A stretch of 64,000 bases of DNA from Aphrophora alni (Eukaryota > Arthropoda > Insecta > Hemiptera > Aphrophoridae), in assembly GCA_963513935.1 (NCBI GenBank), contig OY740767.1, forward strand, positions 81,890,060 to 81,954,059. The letters are read 5' to 3'. The notes beneath the pieces were generated by a model. The model was not told the origin of the DNA and searched no databases. It was given only the letters and a program-made list of their open reading frames with translations. Below are positions 37,364-49,728 of this stretch, one piece after another. The position numbers and the translations under genes were made by a program. Positions within the stretch are counted from its first letter, which is position 1; every line of letters begins with the position of its first letter.

Positions 37364-38768
37364 TAATGAGTGTCCCATAAAGTACGCAAGATTTAACAAT
37401 GTAGTAAAAACTTTTATTTATTGGAAAATATCAGAGTTTTAATGTTAATACTAAGTACACTTATTATGGTTAAATTTGGAACACAATATCAGACAAAAAC
37501 CACCACAACTCTGCTCGAACAATGTTATTCTGTCAATTGAAATTTTCAATGACCTTCCTGCAGAATTTGGTTCAATATTATCAATAACCAAATCTGTTCC
37601 TTGAGTTTAAAAATTGTTCCTCAGTTGCAGACAAAAGCGCATGATTTTATATCTCCAAAGGAAGAAGTCGCATAGTGTTAAATCACAAAACCTCGCTGGA
37701 CAGATCTGATTGCCGTTGCATGAGATATGATTTGCAAAAAACTTTTCAGATAACAAGGTTAACAATTGTTTCGTGGGCAGTGTGACTGGTTCCTCCGTCC
37801 TGCTGAAACCACATGTCTTCCTATGCCATACCTTCCAGTTGAGGCCCCAAAAACTCCTTTATCATGCAGTTAATGTTACTGTAACTCCAGTCTTATTCTC
37901 ATGCAGAGGCTTCTCGTGAATGATACAACAGTTCTCCGTACCCCGAATACGACTATTTTGTTTGTTTATGTACCTGTTGAAGTGGAAGTGTGCCTCATCG
38001 CTGATGATTTTTTTGAGGGGAAATCACCATCCTTTTCACGTTTACCCAATATCCAATTTACAAATTCTTTGCACTAAAACATCACATGTTTGAGTTCTTG
38101 TGTCAGTTGGATTTTGTAGGCATTCACATGAAGATTTTTTTTTGAATTCTGTTAATTGTGCTTCTTGGAATGGTTATTGTTGTACTGACGATGTATTAAT
38201 TTCCCTGGTCTCACATCGACATTATCTCTCACTAACGTAACATTTTTAATAGAATGAGCACCGGAAGACATCCAAGCATTTTAACGTCAATAACGAAGCT
38301 GTTTCTTCCAATTTATTAATCAATCTCTGATCAATTGACAGATTTGGTGCTTCTAGTCGTCCAAAAATTTAACACAATTTATGAACTGAACTGTTTCCGG
38401 ATAAAATTCACCATTTATAATGTCTTTCACAATAACAATGTGATGTTCTTTTGTGTAACACTCCATGACGACTAATGGCAACTAAATGACAACAACAAGT
38501 AGCAGTTGTAGTGCTACCAACCTAACAAGACAACAGTGGTGCAACATTGAAATATTGCAACAATTATAATTGTGTAGAAAGTTCATCAAAAATTTCAATC
38601 GACAGATAACAGTGTGGCAGCAGAGTTGCAGGGGAAATGTGTCTGATATTGTGTTCCACGTTTAACCATAGTAAGTCTAATTTGTATTACCATTAAAACA
38701 TCTGATATTTTTCTATAAATTAAAGGTTATTATTATTAAATCTTCTGTAATTTATGGGACAACCATTA
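37364..38768 (-). mobile_element. Tc1/mariner-type transposon with TA duplication
   Basis: Flanked by TA at 37362-37363 and 38769-38770. Left end TAATGAGTGTCCCATAAAGT and reverse complement of right end TAATGGTTGTCCCATAAATT match closely and continue into AAGATTTAA. About 1.4 kb, with a decayed transposase on the - strand. Confidence 0.85.
37390..38466 (-). pseudogene. Tc1/mariner-type transposase, degraded
   Basis: Start codon at 38466-38464, reading MECYTKEHHIVIVKDIINGE then FYPETVQFINCVKFLDD and a stop, equivalent to the N-terminal helix-turn-helix of insect IS630-Tc1-mariner transposases (Y-x2-E-x3-IV...T...). Further on, EDMWFQQDGGTSHTAHETIV is the conserved WQQDGA-x-H-TA block holding the second catalytic Asp. 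Several stops and frameshifts, so non-functional. Confidence 0.75.
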
Positions 38769-38928
38769 TATTGAAACTTTAACCTAAAGTTTCCTTTTGT
38801 CTGCCTATGTTATAAGGCCAACATGCCAAATTTTATTAACATTTATTAAAATTATAACTAATAGAACATTTAATCTCATATTTATTATTGTATGTGATTT
38901 GTCTGGATCCAGAATGTCAATTTGTGTA

Positions 38929-39480
38929 CAAGGGCTATCCAGAAATTAGATTACGTTTTTGTCTGTGCCTACAAGGGGCGGGGCTAGCGTGGCCATCTTG
39001 GTGTCAGGGCGTTATGGCGCTCAGTCGGCATCTAGTCGTGCAAGTGAGAGATTCATGCTGTACTCCGTCGAGTTACTGTGACAGTTTGAAATGTCTGCCT
39101 TAATTGAAAATGCCGCCAACTGTGAGGTGCGTGCAGTAATAAGGTTTCTGACTGCAAAAAACTGTAAACCGATAGAAATCTATCGGCAGCTTTGTGAAGT
39201 GTATGGGGACAACATTATCACTGAAGGTGGAGTGCGTCAGTGGGTCATAAAATTTTTAAATGACCAAATTAATATTCACAACGAAGAGTAAAGTGATAGT
39301 CCCAGCAGAGTGACTGCCGAAAAAGTCAGTGCCGAAGTCCGTAAAAACCAAAGATTCACAATAACGGAACTCTCTATGAGTTTTCCACAAATTTTGCAAA
39401 GTTTGTTGCACGAAATCATCACCAAAAAGCTTGGTTACCACAAGCTGCTTTGACCCACATTCAAAAAAATCCATGACCTC
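38929..39480 (+). mobile_element. mariner element, 5' fragment
   Basis: Begins CAAGGGCTATCCAGAAATTA right after TA (38927-38928), the usual mariner-type TIR. It holds the 5' leader and the first third of the transposase, then stops near 39480; no right TIR is seen. Confidence 0.8.
39091..39470 (+). pseudogene. mariner transposase N-terminus, truncated
   Basis: Reads MSALIENAANCEVRAVIRFL, TAKNCKPIEIYRQLCEVYGD, then GGVRQWVIKFLND: the HTH_48-type DNA-binding region of mariner transposases (R-VI-FL-x-K...I...L-x-VYG...V..W...F). In-frame TAA at 39289-39291 where family members have ERSGRPS. The frame resumes with SDSPSRVTAEKVSAEVRKNQ, RFTITELSMSFPQ and LGYHKL before truncation. The catalytic domain is missing. 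Confidence 0.85.
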
Positions 39481-39489
39481 TGTCATAAT

Positions 39490-41420
39490 TAATAACCATG
39501 CCCCATAATCCCCAAAATCTACTTCTCTCTCTCCCCTACTCCCTTAAGAAGACAGTATCGTATATGATAGCAGGGGGTAGTGAGAATTTTAGGTTTGAGA
39601 CTGTGGTGTCGGTTTGGAATAAAAAATTTTGCTTTTTTAAACTCGCATAGGCAAACTTAGGCAATCTCAACTTTTTCCCCTCTCTCTTCCTACAACCTTA
39701 TAACTTCTCTCATGGTAAGTTACACTAATTTAAACTTATCATCTCCAATTTACATTTAACGAAGTCTTAATATACGAATTTCATTATACTCTTTATCACA
39801 TTAATTTCACAATGGGTTCAAGTTTCCAAGAAGTTTTTTGGTTGGTTATGTCTCGATAAATTTTAGGTGCCAAAAGGAAAGTTATTTTTCACCCAATTAA
39901 AGCTAACCAAAAAATAATTAAAAACAAAAAAAAACATTAAAAAATCAAATTAATTAGAACTAATTTAATTTCTAAAAAATCATCAACAGCAAAAAATAGT
40001 ACAATAACTCATTTTTTGACAGCTTAGTAATCAGTTTATAAAACTAATAGATTGCGAACTATTGGTTACTTCGAACTCAATGCAAGTAAACCGGTTCTGC
40101 AGGAATCAACATACTTCTATCTCTAATCAATATAATTATTTATACATAAATTAAAAATAGAAGTTACATACCAAGTTGAGTTTACCTTGGATACTTGATA
40201 TGAGATAAAAGTTTATTGCCCTCTTGGATAACAATCTGTTTAGGGCATTAATCTACATTAATTAATTCTTACCTATATTTACAGTTTATATTTATTACAT
40301 CTGTTTAAACTAATTACTTATTTTGCAATGTAAATTACTGAAATTTTAGTTTGTCATTTATAATATAGTCTATTGTTTTGTTTTGCTTGTTGATTATATT
40401 ATCAGCCTTATAAACAGAAGGAAAAAACCTTTTCTCGGACATTGATGCAATGATTTTAACAAAATTAATAAAACTTTTTTTAAAGCACATTTTATATAAC
40501 TCCCCACCAATAGCAATTCCTACTCATGCAATATATGTCATCCTAAATAATTAACCGTGACCTTCTACCTATATAATACATTTTAATTCGAAATCATGTT
40601 AATTATCAAAACTGGTTTTTCTTCTACCTTTCGAGTCTACAATTTTTCTTACTAATACTTTAAGTGTATTTCCTAAAGAGTAAAGACCCGAAATATTTAC
40701 TGAAGATTAACAAAAACTATATAATTTACAAAATTAAAAGTTTTATTTAATTTTTTCTATCTCCTCTCTTCATGTAATAATTAATGATTTCTCCTTAATC
40801 ATAATTTACAAACAAATTAAAACTTAAGCATCATTTCTTTCTCTATTGGCACATTGTGTAACCCTTTATGGTTCACCCATTTCGGAATACCCTCACTATA
40901 TTTTATAAGAAATTTTCATCATAGTTGCTAGCGGTTGACCAGTCTATATGGCAACCACGACCACTAGTCATCCCACCAATTTGGTTCTACCCACTGCGGT
41001 AATTTTGGGTGATAGTTTTTATTAACAGAAGCCATAATGACCTTATTTCTAAGCTAATTTGGCTCATAGGATTGTTCAATAACTTTATGCATGAGGCTTG
41101 ATTTACTATTACTTTATATAAATTTAGTTCCGGTGGTTTACTTGTACCTCTTCCAAATTATTAAATTTGTGATTTTTGGACAAATATTGTAATCCTTAAA
41201 TTTTAACTTTAACTTGTATACCAAAGAAATGGTTGTTTTAAGATTTGATAAATGAAAATAAACCGGGAGATTTATAATTGGTCCAAAGGAAGACCACGTG
41301 AGTCAAATGAATGACTGAAAATACGTATTAAAACAAGGGTAACAAAAATTCAATATAGATTTCCAAAATATTAATTTGAAGTATAAAATGTTAGTTGTAA
41401 GTTGTAATAAATGTTTAAGT
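39490..41420. other. AT-rich intergenic stretch, nothing recognised
   Basis: No supportable frame or TE end on either strand. Confidence 0.45.
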
Positions 41421-41612
41421 GATATATTGTGTTGTGATAACAGACAGAACCTGTTGCCGTGTAAATGACTTGAGTGGTGTCCGTGTGCAAAATATGTGAA
41501 CAGTTTTTTAGCTGACTTTGTACATTTGAAAAGACGCTTATTTTGTGAGATCTAGAGAAGCGAGTCAGTCGGTGGGAAACGTTTAAGGTAGTAAGATGTG
41601 TTTTTTAGGAGA

Positions 41613-41776
41613 GTTGAAAGGTGGCATCTGACGTTGTCAGACGTATTTTCTGAATAGAAGATATTTTAGAATGATGTAGTGTAAATGTTTTAAATAGTTG
41701 AAAGGAGGTCTCTGACCTAGCTAGATGTACTTTCCGTTAAAAGAAATTTTAGAACGATGTAGTGTAAATGTTTTAT
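41613..41776. repeat. tandem duplication of about 84 bp
   Basis: GTTGAAAGG-GG...CTCTGACC/ATCTGACG...AGATATTTTAGAATGATGTA then GTGTAAATGTTTT occurs twice (starting about 41613 and 41697) with moderate divergence. Confidence 0.8.
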
Positions 41777-42129
41777 TAAAACAGTTTCAAAGTAACGTAA
41801 GGTATAAACTAAATAGAAGGGACAGTTTAAAATTAATAAATTGACTGTAGAGTGTGCAGGAGAGTGATGAACACTCTAAGTAGTACTGTGAATTTGAAAA
41901 GACAATTTGAGATCGTCAGTGGGCTGATTGCGTGTACAATGAAATTGCATTTCAGGAACGAGGGCTGCTTACCACAAAGGACATTCACCATGGAAATGAC
42001 CACATGCGGTAACAAAAAATGATAGACGATTTTATATAAATTTCCGTGCATTGATAAAAAGAAAATATGTTAAAATTTGTTTAAATGAATAGTTGTAATG
42101 TTAGCAGTAATTGTAAAAAAGGATTTAAT

Positions 42130-42519
42130 TTAACTTCTAAATAAAATAATATAAATTTTTAACATATGAAAATAAGGAAGCTCATAATAAGTATAATCAG
42201 TAAAAGTTGCAACTAATTAAAGTAGAATCATTAAAATGAATTTTGGTCTCTTCAAGACAGGATAATTTTAAATTTATGATATAAAGAATTTTAGATAATA
42301 TAATAAAGAATGTACCATGAATATATATGTACGGTATGTGTATAACCATAACAAATAACCATGTTCAGTTTCAGCACAACAAATAAGGATTCTTTATTTA
42401 CGAAAAACCACTTAAAAGTACACTTTTAAAAGTATCTACGACCCCTTAGAATTTCTTTGCAATAATAATTAACTTTTAATTTTTCAAAATTGGTAAACTA
42501 ACGCTACCTGGCGCCCATA
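42130..42519 (+). mobile_element. LTR-like copy with primer-site-like TGGCGCCCATA
   Basis: TGGCGCCCATA at 42509-42519 ends a stretch that matches, inverted, the copy at 57992-58490: ACCATG..CAGTTTCAGCACAA, TTCTTTATTT, AGTACACTTTTAAAAG, GCTCAGCTTATGGGCGCCA. The AAAGT.TACGACCC block also resembles the 28-kb family, so this is probably a related subfamily. No internal coding sequence follows. Confidence 0.6.
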
Positions 42520-43437
42520 AGCTGAGCAAATTTTTTTTTTAAATAAATACTTAATGTTAAATAGCGTCAATTTAAGATAAAATCAGATCAATATTATTTT
42601 TAAACTCAAACCCTTTTATTTTAATATTTACAATATGTTCAGCTATTTTTATCCGTTAGCTCTAATCACGTTTTTCTTTTTTATCGTTCACTAATTCTTA
42701 TATTTAGAAGTCTTCTTGTCTCGCCAATATCTTATTACATGTCATATTTAATACTATAAATACAGTTTTTAGTATCCTGATTGCCATTTTAGGTTTGGTT
42801 TTACGAGATAATAGTGTTTTGACTATTAAAAGCTGTACATATTTTATATTTCCTAGCAATGAGAGTTGATTTATACTCTGAAAATGTGTATTAATTTTCA
42901 TACAAACAAATAATGGTGAATGTCCAATTAAATCATATTAATAATATGAACAATCGATCATTATCAAATAACTTTAAACCAGAATAGAGTTATATATTTT
43001 TGAAAATCTGTGTGAATAAGAGTAACAGTGCCAGCCTTGCAGTTTTAGCTTTCTGTAAACGATATTATACTGAATAAAATGATTTCTCAACAAATATATT
43101 TTTTGTCAAGAAAATGTACTTTTTAAAAGTAGCTTTAAAGATAAATAATACATGTAATTGACCATAAAAATTATGATAATCAAGCATTACTAATTAATTT
43201 ACCAAATTTAAATAATCAATAATTTCAGCAATAACACAATTACCTTATCTAATACTAATAACAACTGATTTTAAAAATAATAAAAATGAATGTTGTACAC
43301 ATTATTATTTATGTACATATTATATTAATGAACTTGACAGCAAAATTGAACAATCAATACAATCATTTCACATAAAGAGAATCTTCAAAGGCTATATCTA
43401 TCATACTATAAAAAGTGATGCCTGGTATATTTATTAC
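42520..43437. other. AT-rich stretch, nothing recognised
   Basis: No supportable feature. Confidence 0.4.
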
Positions 43438-43524
43438 CTGTGCTGTGGTCGAATTAAACAGTCTATTTTTCGTAGTATTTCTGTCTCTCGATGATTCAAG
43501 GAAACATTGATCTTGAGGATACAT
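43438..43524 (-). CDS. candidate first coding exon, possibly of the - strand transporter
   Basis: ATG at 43524-43522 after AAA, 29 codons reading MYPQDQCFLESSRDRNTTKN and RLFNSTTAQ, ending CAG|GTAATA. The orientation and hydrophilic composition would suit the cytoplasmic N-terminus of a Tret1-like transporter lying 11 kb upstream of the TM1 exon at 31846-31979. Against it: this exon ends in phase 0 whereas the TM1 exon needs two bases, so a further exon would have to lie between. It may be unrelated or chance. Confidence 0.25.
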
Positions 43525-44329
43525 TTTCAACTTCGATTTAACATTAACAATCTATGAAAGACATAGAACTGTCTAAAAAATAGAGAAATCACCAAGAAAC
43601 TACAAAGAATATGCTAATTAATAACACTTAATGTAAACACCTACCGGAAATAAACACTGTAGAATCACATTGTTACAACTTTTGCTCTACATGTAAAGGT
43701 TTACTGAACTCTATTATCTTTTCAAAAAGTAAATAATTCATTGTTCTAGTAGTTATCTTTTTGTTTAATGTGTGCACAGTTTTAATTTTACTAAATCTTT
43801 AGATTAAAATAAAATCTTGCTGAATTCTTTTCTTGACCTTAATCTACAAACTTGGCTTTTTGTGGTTAGGAAAATAAAGATAGATCTATAGCTTAGTCCT
43901 GATAAAAAGTTTCAAATGGACAACATTATCAAATTTTAAACTCTCTTTATGCATTGTGCACACAATTTACTCATTAAAAATACAGTTTTGTACAAACGAA
44001 ATTTTTGCAGAATCTAAACTATAGTTTTAAACGACAGATGAACCAGGGTTATTTTCATAATTCCCCCCTTCTCATTAATAAACAGTATTTGGCATAGGTG
44101 TTGATAAACTCTTCATGTTGTTCTGAGGTCTTTCCTGTTACCTTCAATATCTTCTCACTCTTCTTGAGTGACTTCTCACTCTTCTTCAGGTGTATCTTTC
44201 TTGATCTATTTATGTCAGCCCTTTTTCACCTTAACTCTCCACCTACTATGACTTCATCCCCTTTTTGTGTTTTTAGCCCAACCCTACAGTGTCCTGATAG
44301 GGTGAATAGAACTGGTCAAAAGTGGTCAC
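43525..44329. other. intergenic, nothing recognised
   Basis: The + frame 44098-44373 is hydrophobic and Ser/Phe-rich without a recognisable motif; I do not support it as a gene. Confidence 0.4.
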
Positions 44330-44379
44330 ATACGATCCCCGTGAGATATTGGATGACCTCTCACAGTATTTAGTTTTAT

Positions 44380-44480
44380 ATGACCAAGTGGGACTCAGGC
44401 TAGGTAGACCATCCTTTCTCTAGCTACTCGTAGGAAAACCATAGAAATAAAATGAAAACAAAAACAAAAAACAAGCCTGT
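44380..44480 (+). mobile_element. short fragment resembling the 5' part of the 33.5-kb LINE
   Basis: GGTAGACCATCCTTTCTCTAGCTACTCGTAGGAAAACCATA resembles GGATGGACC..GGTTCCCTAGCTACTAGTAGAAACCATA at 33632-33669 (split here into the blocks CTAGCTACT.GTAG and AAACCATA). The match is short, so this call is tentative. Confidence 0.3.
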
Positions 44481-44759
44481 GTTGGATGTCACCAAAACTC
44501 AACTTCCTGATAAAATTGAGCATACTCTGCATGATGATTATCAGTATGGGGAGTAATCCGCCTTATCCAGATTTCCTTAACAATGTGGTGATAATAAACC
44601 TATAGAGAAAGGTCAAACAAACCACTCAGGAGGAATTACACTCCTGCTAAAAGAAGCACCCAATAAAGTGGAGAAGACAGGCCAAATAGCCCTCAAAAAC
44701 ATGTGAAAAGGGATATCCTGCTCTTGCCATTAGAACAACTTGGTGGTATAGTGACCCAT

Positions 44760-44910
44760 TGTGAGAAGCGGACTGTGTGGGGGGTGTTTTGGATATGCTT
44801 CTCATTCAAAGCCCCAATAATGTTTGGGAAGTTTATTCGGCTAATAAATTCCTCAGCAACTGGCAGCCAGTCGTCTCTACTTCCTTTAGGTATGAAAAGG
44901 AGTGGTAGAA
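44760..44910 (-). pseudogene. PIF/Harbinger-type transposase fragment
   Basis: Reads DDWLPVAEEFISRINFPNII then GALNEKHIQN. W-x-x-V-A-x-x-F-x-x-x-x-NFPN-x-x-GA-[DL]-x-KH-I is the block containing the first catalytic Asp of the DDE_Tnp_4 (Harbinger) family; here the expected GALDGKHI reads GALNEKHI, so the Asp is replaced by Asn. Sequence on either side does not continue the family. Confidence 0.6.
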
Positions 44911-44999
44911 CATACCACATTTGAATACATATAGATTTCTCAATTTCCCTTATTGTGGTAGCCCCATTAAATACTAATATGATAATAATTCTTTAAAAC

Positions 45000-46412
45000 T
45001 TACTCCTGTTGCTAGATATTTTCAAAAATAGAATAAATTAACAAAATAAATATGGATAAATAATAATAATAGTATACCTAATGATTACACAAAAGACTCA
45101 AATAAATAACAATAATCATCATCTTTAAATTTTTCGATGTTAATTTTCAGAAAAACTGTAACAAAACAGATGGAAAAATATAAGATCTTGTTTCGTAAGA
45201 ACTCTGTGAACAAATACTTATGATATTAGGAAAAATTGCTAAAAATCGTCAAAAAAATATCTATTATGATAAACTTTTATTGCTTTTATCAAACCTAGAA
45301 ACTCATGAAACAAACAGAAATGCTGAACTAATAGAAGATAATTGTAAACTTCAAGACAGCACGGAAGAAACTAATGTGTTACCAATACTCTTGACAACAT
45401 CTTCAGTTGTCTATGCATACAACTTCCTGGCACTGAACTACCACCAATAAACATTATATTTATATAATACAATACAAGATGACATATTCACTTTCTCATT
45501 TTGCCAACATTGTATATAAATCATTAATATTTTAAATATATTAGCTCTTCCTATCCTCTTAAACTTTTGCATTTTATCTCTAGTTATGAAAATTTTGAGA
45601 AGATGGTATAGCAAAGTAGTATATGATACTTCCTAGTAGTACTAAACATCTGACATGCCACTGTATTAATGGTTTAGAAGTAGAAAGTAAGCAGATAATA
45701 TTTCCTTTGCGGTTTTAGTTTATAGCCTCAAAGTTTTGCTTGAGGAAAAACCAAAATGGATAAACACCAACAAGTTCTTAACATTATCAATGATATCGAC
45801 GTTAATGTAAGAATATTAAATGTATTGAATTAAACAGGATTTAGGTAAGTAAGCAAATTATGTTTATTTTCCATCATTCTAATTTAAGGTTATGATTACA
45901 AAACAGTTGAGTAAAGATTTCTGGTGATGATTTTTTCCCTGGACAATATGGCATTTGCTACAGGTAGTCAAATTTGTCAACTTTTGCATTCAGCAACATA
46001 TTTTCCAACAATTAATTGTGGAATTTACTCAACTGTTGAATGCCGCTGTGCATCCTCATTGTTTTAAAATTAAAAATACAGTTCAAAATAATTATGCCAC
46101 ATAACTGTTCTATTTATTTGAATTTTAAATCAGATTCAATATGGCTGTCAAACATTGAAAAATCCAGAAAGTGAAAGCTACTGTACTCCACAAACATAAT
46201 ACAGTTGGAAGTTAAAATTAAAAACGTTTTTCAGACATCAGTATTCCATCTTAATTTACACTCAGTACTAGTTTCCCGCTGTATTTTAAACAAACTGTAT
46301 AGTTTGTAGTTATTACGATAGGTAGCGTTGGTAGTTATATTTTTATGGATTGTTTAGATCTTCCAGTCTTCCTTCGTTTGTTTTGTTATTTGTTATGAAA
46401 ACAATTTTGCAG
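45000..46412. other. AT-rich stretch with a weak start-codon exon-like piece
   Basis: ATG at 45755 gives MDKHQQVLNIINDIDVN followed by GTAAGA (from about 45806), an exon-like arrangement on the + strand, but its phase-0 end does not match the next candidate exon at 46413. Otherwise nothing recognised. Confidence 0.25.
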
Positions 46413-46498
46413 ATGTCAAAATATTTGCAAATCGTGAAAAACTTATCAATTGTATTCAAGTTGGAAGTGATACACATATGATTTGTCATAATGTTTTG
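46413..46498 (+). CDS. candidate internal exon, unidentified protein
   Basis: Acceptor AACAATTTTGCAG, donor TTG|GTAAGA. After two bases the frame is VKIFANREKLINCIQVGSDT then HMICHNVL, ending phase 0. Splice sites are good and composition looks coding, but I do not recognise a domain. It could join in phase to the small candidate exon at 49413. Confidence 0.3.
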
Positions 46499-47183
46499 GT
46501 AAGAGTTCGAGTGTTTTATGTTCCACTTTCATTTAGTACAGAAAATGTAAAATCCAAGGGCAAGATATGGTTATTTTGTTAGGTTAAAAGGATAACCGGC
46601 TGAAGGTAGCCTCTGGCTAGGTAAGATAATTTCAAGGTTCTTCAAAAAAGTATTAGAAAATATAGTTACTGTATTATATCTTTTTTTAGAGAACTGAAAA
46701 ATTATATTTTATACTACGTATTTGAATTTTTCTAGGATCCAAATCAAATATTTTCAGCGTATTAGGATAGGTGATTAATCCTTAATCCTAGTCTTAGGCA
46801 TATCTTTCAAGGTCTCCAAAGTAATTTTTTACAAAGAACTAGATCTTAGGTTGTGTTTTTTAATAAACGCAAGCAGTGTGTATATTATTTCTCTTTACTT
46901 TTACATTTTTAATTATATATTAGATCTAAATTAAAAATTGTTTCAATGAAATAGAAGTTATGAGTAACCTAAATTTATATTTACCCAAGAAACTTATTTA
47001 TATTTACTTTTTAAATACTTATACAAAATGTAAGTGTTGAATATTTGTATCTAGGACTATTTGGAATTTTGTTTTTTTTTATAATGTATTAATGTTTTAT
47101 AGTCTAGGCTATTTTTGCTCTGAATATGGGCAAATGTACCTACCTAAGTTCAAAAGGTGAATGTCCAGTTGATAAAGTGTTGC

Positions 47184-47460
47184 GATCTAATATAGAAATT
47201 TCATGAAATCGTGTTTTACATACCTCATTATTAAACAATTGGATCATCCTTAAGATGAGAAGACCTTTTTCAAGTATCAAAATCCATTATTTCTATAAAA
47301 TATAAGCAATTTAAAAGTACGAAATCCTAGGATTATAATGTTAAGGCATCTGTCTATACATTAATTCCTATGGCAAATTGAGTATCTCATCACTCGATGT
47401 TTGTTCATCAGTGCAAATAGGTCTATATATATTTCAGAATCATGTTAACTAAGTCTTATG

Positions 47461-47518
<58 letters not shown>

Positions 47519-47827
47519 CATAAGACTTAGTTAACATGATTCTGAAATCATACAGTGTACACAGTGTACTAATATTTACCTGTCAGAAGACAGTTTACCA
47601 GCCATTAATGCGCATACATCTTAAGACACACTATTTTATTAGCTATGGATCATAGACACATATGCTCATTGTGTAATAACATCGAATGTAAACTTTTACA
47701 TTGTTTATTTTTGACAGAAATAACCGATTTTGATACTTGAAAAGGGTCTTCTCAGCTTAAGGATGATCCAATTGTTTAATAATGAGGTATGTAAAACACG
47801 ATTTCATGAAATTTCTATATTAAATCG
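47184..47827. repeat. nested palindrome (fold-back) with (AT)n centre
   Basis: Outer arms about 47184-47284 and 47725-47827 are near-perfect reverse complements (for example CATTATTAAACAATTGGATC and GATCCAATTGTTTAATAATG). Inner arms run from 47431 into the (AT)n tract (47463-47517) and out to 47548 (TTTCAGAATCATGTTAACTA and its complement). It has the structure of a fold-back MITE. Confidence 0.88.
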
Positions 47828-48438
47828 AAATGCAGTATTAACTGAACATTTACCATTCAAAGTTAATTAATTGTATATTAAAATTTCAGTTTAAAACCAC
47901 CATAGACTTGTTGAAGTTTACATCTCTTATGTAGTTATGTCTCTTCACATAGTTTTTATAAAAATAAGAACATAATACTGTAATATAAATTCAAAAACCA
48001 AAAAAGTGAAACCTACCCTGTCTTAGACAACAATATTTTTTGTGAAGGCTGCCATATTTGTTATTCTCAAGAGTTAATTTAATACTAGCTTTATTATTAT
48101 TATATTGGTATTTATGGAATCGAACTTGCCCTAAAATAAAGTTAAGAAAATCGTTGAAATCGTTTAAGCTATTATCTACCTTATTTTGAAAAAATGAAAT
48201 CATAATAGGTGGTATGTACTTAATACAAAGTTAGATAAGTACCAAAATGCATTAGTTAGTAAAAAATAAGAAATATAAAAGTACGAAATATAACTCAAGT
48301 TATGACGTACACCTAATATTATGATGTATATGGTAATATTTATGACTACGTTAGTCGAGCTAGTGAATGTATGATCTTTTGATAGATATATTGCATGCAT
48401 ATTATAGCCTAATATTTTGACATTGAATGAGTGCAGGT

Positions 48439-48441
<3 letters not shown>

Positions 48442-48504
<63 letters not shown>

Positions 48505-48516
48505 TACACACACACA
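48442..48516. repeat. (AT)n/(CA)n microsatellite
   Basis: About 33 AT units followed by ATATATACACACACACA. The overlapping - frame of Ile-Tyr repeats is an artefact. Confidence 0.95.
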
Positions 48517-49412
48517 TTTCATTATTAACCAAACTATGTTTAACTAACACAAACACAACTTTACACTAAGTGATATAGAAGGCGTGAGTTTCAAAACTTA
48601 TGTGATGCCAATTGAGTTCAATTGTGGAAATTATTCATTATTGGAGGAGGATCAGATCAGAACTGAAAGTGTACACCACGCTTAGATCTCTGAAGCAAAC
48701 TCTACATGTTAGCTCTATAAGGCATCTATTCCCCACGTCATCTAAATATTCAATTTAAGCTTGGTTTTTGGATATCATAAACTAAGTTTGTATTAAAGTC
48801 ATTTTTATGTATTTAACCCTTGTTATATTTGTTTAATAAAACTTCAAAATGGTACAAGTGCTCTTGCAACAAATCTTGTTTTAAATTTGAAAATGATTTA
48901 AGTATGGTGATAATGGTCATCTAAATTAAAATTGAATAACTAAAAAAGATTGTTGATAGAGCTATTAAAATAAAAGCTTGAATTTATTTCTTCATAGTTG
49001 TCATATGTTAATCTACCAAGAAATAAATAATTACACTAAAAGGCAGTGATATATGGTAAAGTGAAATAATAATTCAGAAATTTGGTCTTCTAAATTACAA
49101 TTAAAGAAGGAATTATTATTGTTATTGAGTCTATTAAGGTACGAATTTGTATTAAGCTCTGCTTTGTTGTTAAATGTTACCAAGAATGAAATTATAACAT
49201 TAATTCAATGTCGTGAAGTAAAATTAAATAATAATTTTAAAAATAAAACGTAAAATTAATTTATTCAAATTAAATTATGAGTATCGACTAATGATTCACT
49301 TAGTATAGACCTCTACTCTTTTTGTTTAGATTCAAGATATTAAGTTATGGTTACTATTCCAATTTCATATAATGGATAAATGAAATTTCTTAAGCATTTT
49401 TATTTTTTGTAG

Positions 49413-49507
49413 AAAATTGAGAACATTTCCCAAGTCTGTGCCCAATGGAGGTAGGCTACTAAGATGGAGTCTTTGTGCCATGAAAAATCCATATCAGAAC
49501 AAAAGGT
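49413..49507 (+). other. candidate small exon(s), unidentified
   Basis: After TTTTTTGTAG the + frame reads KIENISQVCAQW(R), phase-compatible with the exon ending at 46498, and could splice at GTAGGC (49451). The same frame, after an in-frame TAG, continues as MESLCHEKSISEQK to a second donor-like AAG|GTTAGT (49508). Both readings look mildly coding; they cannot both be simple exons of one frame. Confidence 0.2.
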
Positions 49508-49728
49508 TAGTTTATGTTTTAACAAATTATTTGCATTGTAGTTTGATATGCAACCAAACTTCAGAAAGCAGTTCAGCAAGAAGATTATGTTAAATTAAAT
49601 AACACTGTTGCCATAATCGAATTAAATAATTCTGTTGCCGTAATCGACTCATGTGATTTTACACACTCGGCATTTATTCAGTCATTTTAGATCAATTTTA
49701 TAGGTACAGTATTTACATATAATAATTA

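Noticed and set aside
44098..44373. 91-residue + strand frame rich in Ser, Phe and Leu
   Set aside because: Looks like translated T/C-rich sequence; no domain.
48200..48556. 118-residue - strand frame with Ile-Tyr repeats
   Set aside because: Built on the (AT)n tract.
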